Position numbers and translations under genes: made by a program. From Capnocytophaga sp. (GTDB lineage: Bacteria; Bacteroidota; Bacteroidia; Flavobacteriales; Flavobacteriaceae), in contig JAUNTM010000010.1 in the NCBI GenBank assembly GCA_030538675.1, forward strand, positions 1-48,002: a stretch of 48,002 nucleotides of DNA, given 5' to 3'. Of this stretch, positions 41,984 through 48,002 are shown one piece after another. The number at the start of each line of letters is the position of its first letter. Within the stretch, counting starts at the first letter, position 1. The notes beneath the pieces are model-generated. The model was given only the letters and a program-made list of their open reading frames with translations. It was not told the origin of the DNA and did not search any database.

Positions 41984-43240
41984 TCAGAAAAGGCTTAATT
42001 GTGGCGAAAACAGTTTTTTGTATTTGCTATTTCCCGACTGGAGGATGAGCCGCCGTAAGTGTAAACTGTCATAGTCTTTGGCAGGAAAATGGTCGGTACA
42101 TGTGATGAAATATTGGGCTTTGTTCATCGCAATTCCGAGTTTTTTGAGCAAATAGAAGCTCAATCGTCCAAATTTGCGAGTTGCGACAATTTTTTTGGCC
42201 GATTGTACGCCAATGCCCGGTATTCGCAATATCATGTGATAATCGGCGGTGTTTACATCTACGGGAAATTGGTCGGGATTCCGCAATGCCCATCCGAGTT
42301 TTGGGTCGATTTCCAAATCCAAATTCGGATAATCGGCATTGACAATTTCGTTGGGTTCAAATTCGTAAAAGCGAAATAGCCAATCGGTTTGGTACAGTCT
42401 GTTTTCGCGCACCATCGGTACGGGCGTAGCCAGTGAAGGCAGCTTACTATCTTCAAAAACAGGTACATAACCCGAATAATAAACTCGTTTGAGATCGAAT
42501 TTTTTGTATAAAAAAGTGGATGTTTTCACGATATCCAAATCCGTTTCGCTGGTTGCCCCGACAATCATTTGGCTACTTTGCCCGGCGGGTGTGAATCTGG
42601 GGGTTGATTTGATGATTTTTTTATCTTCGCTATTCTGGATAATCGATTGGCTTATGGTTTTCATCGGCTGAATGAAATCTTCGTGCTTCTTGTCGGGCGC
42701 TAAAAGTTCAAGACCCTTGCGGGTCGGAAGCTCGATATTAACGCTCAATCGGTCGGCGTACAATCCCGCTTCATTCATCAGTTCATCGCTTGCACCCGGG
42801 ATGGTTTTCAGGTGGATGTAACCGTTAAAACGCTGTTCGTTACGCAATTTTTTGGCAATACGCACAAGCCGTTCCATCGTATAATCGGGCGATTTGAAAA
42901 TTCCTGACGACAGAAACAAGCCTTCGATATAATTACGGCGGTAAAAATTGATAGTCAAATCGACCACTTCATCAACCGTAAATGCCGCCCGCTCAATATC
43001 GTTCGATTTCCGAGATACGCAGTACAAACAGTCGTAAATACAGTGATTGGTAAGCAATATTTTGAGCAAAGACACACAGCGACCGTCTTCGGTATAGGTA
43101 TGGCAAATTCCCGCATAACTGCTGTTGCCCAAGCCTTTGCCGTCATTCTTGCGAGTACCGCCGCTTGACGAACACGATACATCGTACTTGGCAGCATCGG
43201 CAAGAATAGTGAGTTTGTCTTTTATTCTGTCCCAGTTCAA
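41984..43240 (-). CDS. putative DNA-repair radical SAM protein with helix-hairpin-helix domain (TIGR03916)
   Basis: This 418-residue protein binds a [4Fe-4S] cluster and S-adenosylmethionine through Cys67, Cys71 and Cys74 (CX3CX2C in LLTNHCIYDCLYC). A TIM-barrel core follows with NIELPTRKGLELLAPDKKH and TPAGQSSQMIVGATSETD. A C-terminal HhH motif, LRIPGIGVQSAKKIVATRKFG (about 338-358), suggests direct DNA binding. Extra N-terminal Cys (23, 46, 55) might support another metal site. The pair with DUF4130 is predicted to modify or repair DNA; the reaction is unknown. Its promoter faces the HD gene. Confidence 0.9.
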   Translation of the reverse strand: MNWDRIKDKLTILADAAKYDVSCSSSGGTRKNDGKGLGNSSYAGICHTYTEDGRCVSLLKILLTNHCIYDCLYCVSRKSNDIERAAFTVDEVVDLTINFYRRNYIEGLFLSSGIFKSPDYTMERLVRIAKKLRNEQRFNGYIHLKTIPGASDELMNEAGLYADRLSVNIELPTRKGLELLAPDKKHEDFIQPMKTISQSIIQNSEDKKIIKSTPRFTPAGQSSQMIVGATSETDLDIVKTSTFLYKKFDLKRVYYSGYVPVFEDSKLPSLATPVPMVRENRLYQTDWLFRFYEFEPNEIVNADYPNLDLEIDPKLGWALRNPDQFPVDVNTADYHMILRIPGIGVQSAKKIVATRKFGRLSFYLLKKLGIAMNKAQYFITCTDHFPAKDYDSLHLRRLILQSGNSKYKKLFSPQLSLF

Positions 43241-43298
43241 AAGAATGAATGTATTTTCTGAATTTTACGGATGATACGATTTTTCTAAAAAGCTGTCG

Positions 43299-43306
43299 CA
43301 AATATA
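43299..43306 (-). promoter_or_regulatory. -7 element for the radical SAM gene
   Basis: The minus strand reads TATATTTG, matching TAnnTTTG, 58 bases upstream of the start codon. The copy for the opposite gene, TATATTTG at 43354-43361, is identical. Confidence 0.5.
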
Positions 43307-43329
43307 CTAAAAACTTTTTTCAGTCCCTA

Positions 43330-43361
43330 TTTGCAATCTTAGCAATTTTGTGATATATTTG
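43330..43361 (+). promoter_or_regulatory. full promoter for the HD-domain gene and possibly the lpx operon
   Basis: TTTG at 43330-43333 is followed after 20 bases by TATATTTG at 43354-43361, 19 bases before the TTG start codon. Confidence 0.75.
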
Positions 43362-43380
43362 CGTATCAATAGATTAGAAT

Positions 43381-44607
43381 TTGAAAAGAAATAAACTAAA
43401 AATAATCAATGACCCTGTGTATGGTTTTATCTATATTCCGGGAACGTTCATTTTTGATTTGATAGAACATCCGTATTTTCAGCGGTTACGGCGCATCACA
43501 CAGATGGGACTTTCGTATTTGGTATATCCGGGAGCGAGGCACACGCGCTTTCATCACGCTTTGGGCTGCATGCACTTGATGCAGAAAGCAGTACAAACGC
43601 TTCGCTACAAAGGGACAACCATTTCCGAAAAGGAAGAAGAAGCGTTGTACATCGCTATTTTACTGCATGACATCGGGCACGGGCCGTTTTCGCACGCTAT
43701 GGAACACAGCATCGTGGACAATGTTTCTCACGAAGAGATATCGCTTTTGTTTATGCAGTCGCTCAATGCGGAATTCAAAGGGCGTTTGCAATTGGCAATT
43801 GACATATTTACAGGAGATTACGAGCGTCAATTTATGCACCAGCTCATTTCCGGCCAATTGGATATGGACAGGTCGGATTACTTAAAGCGTGATAGCTTTT
43901 ACACAGGTGTCGCCGAAGGCAATATCAATTCCGAACGCATCATCGCAATGCTCAACGTGCGCAATGACCAATTGGTTGTAGAAGGAAAAGGCATTTATTC
44001 GGTTGAAAAATTCCTCGTTGCCCGACGGCTGATGTACTGGCAGGTGTATTTGCACAAAACAAGCGTAGCGGCAGAGCAGTCGCTTATCAGAGTTCTCAAA
44101 CGCGCCAAAGAACTGGCCGGCAGAGGCGAAGTGTTACCGATGTCGGGGGCGTTGCGGTATTTTGTCGAAAATAAAATAGAAAAAAGTCATTTTGACGAAA
44201 ATGTATTGGCAAAATTTGCGTTGCTGGACGACAATGATGTCATTTCGGCAATGAAAGAATGGCAATTCCACCCTGATTTTGTACTTTCAAAACTCAGTAA
44301 AATGATTTTATACCGTGATTTGCCCAAAGTGAAATACCGAAAAGCACCGCTCGAACCTGTAAAATTGGAATTATTAGTACAAGAAACGCACAATTTATTC
44401 GGAATTAGCAAAGAAGAAGCCGCATATTTCGTTTTTGGCGGCGAAGTGAGCAATACGGCGTATGACGGTGACAAACCCGATATCTTGATTCTGTCAAAAA
44501 CAGGCAAAATATCAAGCGTGATAAAGGCTTCCGACCAGCTGAATTTGGAGGCTCTGTCGCATCCCGTGGTCAAATATTACACTTGTCACCCGAAGGAAAT
44601 AGGATGA
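43381..44607 (+). CDS. HD-domain phosphohydrolase (dNTPase-like)
   Basis: This 408-residue protein has the HD motif set: HALGCMHLMQ (about 60-69), HDIGHGPFSHAMEH (about 97-110) with the paired His-Asp, and the distal GQLDMDRSDYLKRDSF (about 158-173). It resembles dGTPase and SAMHD1 relatives but is a distinct Bacteroidetes subgroup whose substrate is unproven. Start is TTG 43381: an in-frame TAG at 43375 excludes upstream starts and the conserved N-terminus KLKIINDPVYGFI begins right after. It sits upstream of lpxD, as it does in many Bacteroidetes from memory. Confidence 0.9.
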   Translation: MKRNKLKIINDPVYGFIYIPGTFIFDLIEHPYFQRLRRITQMGLSYLVYPGARHTRFHHALGCMHLMQKAVQTLRYKGTTISEKEEEALYIAILLHDIGHGPFSHAMEHSIVDNVSHEEISLLFMQSLNAEFKGRLQLAIDIFTGDYERQFMHQLISGQLDMDRSDYLKRDSFYTGVAEGNINSERIIAMLNVRNDQLVVEGKGIYSVEKFLVARRLMYWQVYLHKTSVAAEQSLIRVLKRAKELAGRGEVLPMSGALRYFVENKIEKSHFDENVLAKFALLDDNDVISAMKEWQFHPDFVLSKLSKMILYRDLPKVKYRKAPLEPVKLELLVQETHNLFGISKEEAAYFVFGGEVSNTAYDGDKPDILILSKTGKISSVIKASDQLNLEALSHPVVKYYTCHPKEIG

Positions 44608-44679
44608 AAAATAGGAGGGTGATAAAGGCTTAGTAGCTAAAATATAATCGCATCGAAGCATGATTTTAAATAATTTTTA

Positions 44680-44687
44680 TATTTTTG
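44680..44687 (+). promoter_or_regulatory. possible -7 element for the lpx operon
   Basis: TATTTTTG matches TAnnTTTG and lies 98 bases upstream of lpxD. The -33 box is unclear and the region is A/T-rich, so this is only a candidate. Confidence 0.35.
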
Positions 44688-44785
44688 TACCAGCCAAAAT
44701 AGGTAGTGTACACTAAAAGTAGATGAGAAATAAGGATAACATCGGGTGTATGTTGCAAAATATCAATAATTTAATATAGATAAAA

Positions 44786-45814
44786 GTGAAATTTACAGCC
44801 TTACAAATAGCAACGATACTCGGTGGGGAAGTCGTGGGAAATCCTTCCGTAGAGGTGTATAAACTATCAAAAATAGAAGAAGGAGAAGAAGGAAGCATAA
44901 CTTTTTTGGCGAATCCGAAATACAAAAATTTTATTTATTCAACACAGGCCTCGATAGCCATCGTCAATAAAACGTTTGAACCCGAAAGCGAACTTTCCGT
45001 TACTTTAATTAAGGTGGATGATGCGTATCAGGCGTTTTCAAAATTGTTGGAGCATTACAATCAGATAAAACTCAACAAGTCGGGCATCGAACAGCCATCG
45101 TATATCGCTTCAAGTGCCAAAATTGGCAGTAATGTATACATAGGAGCGTTTTCGTACATTGGCGAAAATGTAGTGATTTCCGACAATGTGAAAATTTATC
45201 CGCACTCGTATGTAGGAGATAATGTCGTAATTGGTGAAAATACCACACTTTTTGCGGGTTGCAAAATCTATTCGGAAACCCAAATCGGGAAGTATTGTAC
45301 CTTACACAGCGGCGTGATAGTAGGGGCGGACGGCTTTGGGTTTACGCCGGCACAAGAAGGTTTTTATTCGAAAGTACCGCAAATCGGTAATGTTATCATC
45401 GAAGATTACGTAGATATTGGTGCCGGAAGTACGATTGACAGGGCAACTTTGGGCTCGACCATCATCCGCAAGGGCGTAAAACTCGACAACCAGATTCAGG
45501 TCGGACACAATGCCGTAATCGGTGAGCATACCGTCATCGCAGCGCAAACAGGCATCGCAGGTTCAACCAAAATCGGCGAAAGCTGTATGATTGGCGGTCA
45601 GGTAGGTATCGTAGGGCATATTACCATTGGCGACCGTGTGAAAATACAAGCCCAATCGGGAGTAGGCCGCAACGTGAAAGACGATGAGGTGTTGCAAGGC
45701 TCGCCTGCTATTGCGTATTCGGAATATAACAAAGCGTATGTGATTTTCAAAAAATTACCTACCTTGATGAAAAGATTTTTAGATATCGAAAAAAAATATT
45801 TGGAAAATGACTAA
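44786..45814 (+). CDS. lpxD: UDP-3-O-acylglucosamine N-acyltransferase
   Basis: This 342-residue enzyme adds the amide-linked acyl chain in the third step of lipid A synthesis. An N-terminal uridine-binding domain (about 1-100, [19 protein letters not shown]) precedes a left-handed beta-helix of hexapeptide repeats. The catalytic His region is [16 protein letters not shown] near 234-249, and a C-terminal helix follows. Start is GTG 44786. It overlaps lpxC-fabZ by 8 bases, so translation is coupled. Confidence 0.95.
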   Translation: MKFTALQIATILGGEVVGNPSVEVYKLSKIEEGEEGSITFLANPKYKNFIYSTQASIAIVNKTFEPESELSVTLIKVDDAYQAFSKLLEHYNQIKLNKSGIEQPSYIASSAKIGSNVYIGAFSYIGENVVISDNVKIYPHSYVGDNVVIGENTTLFAGCKIYSETQIGKYCTLHSGVIVGADGFGFTPAQEGFYSKVPQIGNVIIEDYVDIGAGSTIDRATLGSTIIRKGVKLDNQIQVGHNAVIGEHTVIAAQTGIAGSTKIGESCMIGGQVGIVGHITIGDRVKIQAQSGVGRNVKDDEVLQGSPAIAYSEYNKAYVIFKKLPTLMKRFLDIEKKYLEND

Positions 45815-47210
45815 CAATTTGACAGTGAAACAGCATACTTTAGCAAACGAAGTAAGTTTGGAAGGCGTAGGTCTTCACACAGGACAAAATGTAAAAATGA
45901 CACTCAAACCGGCACCTATAGGCAACGGATTTACATTTGTTCGCATCGACCTCGAAGGCTCGCCCGTTATCGAAGCCGATGCTGCGTATGTATCTAATAC
46001 AGAGCGTGGTACGGTACTTGAAAAAAAAGGTGTTCGTATCCAAACTTGCGAACACGTATTGGCAGCACTCGTGGGGATGGACCTTGATAACGTTATTATC
46101 GAACTCAACGCTTCCGAGCCCCCGATTATGGACGGTTCAGCAAAATATTTTGTAGAAGCTGTCGATAAAGCAGGGGTGGTGGAGCAAGATGCCGTCCGTG
46201 AGGAATATATCGTCAAAGAGGTAATTTCGTACGTCAATGAAGAGACAGGAAGCGAAATTACGATTATTCCTGCCGATGAATATCAAGTAACCACCATGGT
46301 CGATTTTGGGACGAAAGTGCTCGGTACGCAAAATGCGTATTTGAATAAAATTTCGGAATTTAAAGACGATATTGCCAACTCACGCACATTCAGCTTTTTG
46401 CATGAATTGGAAATGCTTATCGACCACGGACTTATCAAAGGGGGCGACCTCAATAATGCTATCGTATATGTAGACAAGGAAATTTCTGCAGAAACGATGG
46501 AAAAACTCAAAAAAGTATTTAATAAAGAAAATATATCGGTCAAGCCCAACGGCGTTCTTGACAATCTTACCTTGCATTATTCCAACGAAGCGGCACGCCA
46601 CAAACTGCTCGACGTGATTGGCGACCTCGCCCTGATAGGTACACGCATACGCGGAAAGGTCATCGCTACCAAACCGGGACATTTTACCAATACACAATTT
46701 GCTAAAAAATTGTCGAAAATCATAAAGAACGAACGGCGAAACAATGTTCCGCAGATTGACATCTACCAAAAACCTTTGCTTGGCATCAACGAAATTATGG
46801 GGTTGCTACCGCACCGCCCGCCATTTTTGCTGGTCGATAAAATTTTTGAATTGACAGATAAGCACGTAGTCGGACTGAAAAATGTAACGATGAACGAACC
46901 TTTCTTTGTAGGACACTTTCCCGGAGCACCTGTGATGCCGGGCGTTCTTCAAATTGAAGCCATGGCACAGGTAGGAGGGATTTTGATACTTAACACAGTA
47001 CCCGATCCGGAAAATTATTTGACGTATTTTATGAAAATTGATAACGCAAAATTCAAAGTTCAAGTAGGTCCGGGCGATACTATTATATTCCGCTTAGAGC
47101 TCATTACGCCTATCCGCAGGGGTATTTGCCACATGCAGGGATACGCTTATGTGAACGGCAAACTTGCTACCGAAGCCGAGCTAATGGCACAAATCGTAAA
47201 AGTTAAATAA
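45807..47210 (+). CDS. lpxC/fabZ: bifunctional UDP-3-O-acyl-GlcNAc deacetylase / (3R)-hydroxyacyl-ACP dehydratase
   Basis: This 467-residue fusion has LpxC in residues about 1-310 and FabZ in about 318-467. LpxC, the committed zinc deacetylase of lipid A synthesis, shows [43 protein letters not shown] and the [14 protein letters not shown] zinc motif. FabZ, a fatty-acid synthesis dehydratase, shows [14 protein letters not shown] and [23 protein letters not shown] with the catalytic His and Glu. The fusion is characteristic of Bacteroidetes and places two enzymes that compete for the same hydroxyacyl-ACP pool in a single protein. lpxA begins 13 bases later. Confidence 0.97.
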   Translation: MTNNLTVKQHTLANEVSLEGVGLHTGQNVKMTLKPAPIGNGFTFVRIDLEGSPVIEADAAYVSNTERGTVLEKKGVRIQTCEHVLAALVGMDLDNVIIELNASEPPIMDGSAKYFVEAVDKAGVVEQDAVREEYIVKEVISYVNEETGSEITIIPADEYQVTTMVDFGTKVLGTQNAYLNKISEFKDDIANSRTFSFLHELEMLIDHGLIKGGDLNNAIVYVDKEISAETMEKLKKVFNKENISVKPNGVLDNLTLHYSNEAARHKLLDVIGDLALIGTRIRGKVIATKPGHFTNTQFAKKLSKIIKNERRNNVPQIDIYQKPLLGINEIMGLLPHRPPFLLVDKIFELTDKHVVGLKNVTMNEPFFVGHFPGAPVMPGVLQIEAMAQVGGILILNTVPDPENYLTYFMKIDNAKFKVQVGPGDTIIFRLELITPIRRGICHMQGYAYVNGKLATEAELMAQIVKVK

Positions 47211-47223
47211 TAAACACATATAT

Positions 47224-48002
47224 ATGAATCAGCCTTTAGCCTACGTACATCCGGGAGCTAAAATCGCCAAAAATGTGGTGGTAGAGCCTTTTGCCGTGAT
47301 TCACAATAACGTCATCATCGGTGAGGGGACTTGGATTGGCTCTAATGTTACCATTATGGAAGGAGCACGTATCGGGAAGAACTGTACGATATATCCGGGA
47401 GCTGTTATATCTGCCAATCCGCAAGACCTTAAATACCAAGGAGAAGAGACAACAACGCATATCGGCGATAATACAACCATTCGCGAATGCGTAACCATTA
47501 ATAAAGGTACTGCAGACCGTATGAAAACGGTTATCGGGAGCAATTGCCTGATAATGGCGTACTCACATATTGCACACGATTGTATTGTGGGCGATAACTG
47601 TATTTTTTCCAATGGAACAACGCTCGCCGGGCACATTACGGTAGGAAATCATGTAGTAATGGCGGGAATGACTGCCGTACACCAGTTTTGCACGATAGGT
47701 AATTACGCTTTCGTAACGGGCGGTTCGCTTGTGCGTAAAGATGTACCGCCTTTTGTCAAGGCCGCGAGAGAACCTCTTTCATACGTAGGTATCAATTCGG
47801 TAGGCTTACGCCGCAGAGGTTTTCCCCCCGAAAAAATCCGTGAAATACAGGACATTTACCGTATTTTATATCAAAAAAATTACAACAATAGCCAAGCAAT
47901 AAACATCATCGAAGCTGAAATGGAAGCCACCCCCGAACGTGATGAAATATTACAATTCGTTCGTGACTCACAGCGAGGCGTTATGAAAGGCTATAACGTA
48001 GC
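47224..48002 (+). CDS. lpxA: UDP-N-acetylglucosamine acyltransferase (partial, runs off the window)
   Basis: The 259 residues visible cover nearly the whole enzyme, which transfers the first acyl chain to UDP-GlcNAc in lipid A synthesis. It starts MNQPLAYVHPGAKIAKNVVV and has a beta-helix of hexapeptide repeats. The catalytic His lies in MAYSHIAHDCIVGDNCIFSN, and AGMTAVHQFCTIGNYAFVTGG follows. A C-terminal helical domain begins near GLRRRGFPPEKI. The frame is open at 48002; family length suggests only a few residues are missing. Confidence 0.95.
   Translation, partial: MNQPLAYVHPGAKIAKNVVVEPFAVIHNNVIIGEGTWIGSNVTIMEGARIGKNCTIYPGAVISANPQDLKYQGEETTTHIGDNTTIRECVTINKGTADRMKTVIGSNCLIMAYSHIAHDCIVGDNCIFSNGTTLAGHITVGNHVVMAGMTAVHQFCTIGNYAFVTGGSLVRKDVPPFVKAAREPLSYVGINSVGLRRRGFPPEKIREIQDIYRILYQKNYNNSQAINIIEAEMEATPERDEILQFVRDSQRGVMKGYNV

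Noticed and set aside
1..48002. tRNA, rRNA or tmRNA genes
   Set aside because: No T-arm GTTCGANTC pattern in a cloverleaf context and no rRNA signature were noticed by eye; a covariance-model scan could still find one.

Overview
The window is a gene-dense stretch of a chromosome from the phylum Bacteroidota (Bacteroidetes). Four things point there: the lpxC-fabZ fusion between lpxD and lpxA, many promoters carrying the phylum-specific -7 element TAnnTTTG, secreted proteins whose signal peptides end in ...AQ, and weak or absent Shine-Dalgarno sequences. I cannot place it below phylum with confidence. No rRNA, tRNA, CRISPR array, prophage or transposase gene was seen. Apart from one doubtful 3' end at the left edge and lpxA, which runs off the right edge, 42 protein genes are annotated.

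Layout. 1-9.6 kb (+): DEAD-box RNA helicase; a carboxypeptidase-regulatory-like secreted protein and an AsmA-like protein; pcm; a rhodanese lipoprotein; a 61-residue membrane protein; a YihY/BrkB membrane protein; a two-domain cyclophilin-FKBP isomerase. 9.7-13.3 kb: an M64 peptidase (-) divergent from GT9 glycosyltransferase, aroQ and a hexapeptide acetyltransferase (+). 13.3-21.7 kb (-): an envelope and redox operon running amidase, MlaD-like protein, membrane cytochrome/Fe-S protein, HAD phosphatase, CCG-domain Fe-S protein and a conserved protein usually mis-named as an ATPase, followed by a GH3-serine hydrolase fusion. 22-29 kb: lptD and ridA (+), tsaC (-), a FUSC membrane protein (+), kdsD (-). 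29-33.5 kb: recQ, a 58-residue winged-helix protein, and a MerR regulator divergent from a secreted protein and a secreted isochorismatase-fold protein. 33.6-38.8 kb (+): a methylmalonyl-CoA mutase beta-like subunit with a strongly shortened partner, PPK2, M28 peptidase and truA. 38.9-43.2 kb: lipoprotein, SRPBCC protein, pyrE, NUDIX protein, and a radical SAM/DUF4130 pair. 43.4-48 kb (+): an HD phosphohydrolase leading into lpxD, lpxC-fabZ and lpxA.

Much of the window serves the outer membrane: lipid A (lpxD, lpxC-fabZ, lpxA), Kdo (kdsD), core sugars (GT9), LPS export (lptD), phospholipid traffic (MlaD-like, AsmA-like) and peptidoglycan turnover (amidase, GH3-hydrolase). The least explained parts are five: (a) the mutase pair, in which neither protein has a B12-binding domain; (b) the MerR locus, where two near-identical 19-bp palindromes flank overlapping divergent promoters; (c) an HdrDE/DsrMK-like redox module inside the envelope operon; (d) the radical SAM-HhH/DUF4130 putative DNA-repair pair; and (e) a family of intergenic repeats with an ACGTGAGTTCGAT end, found at three gene ends.
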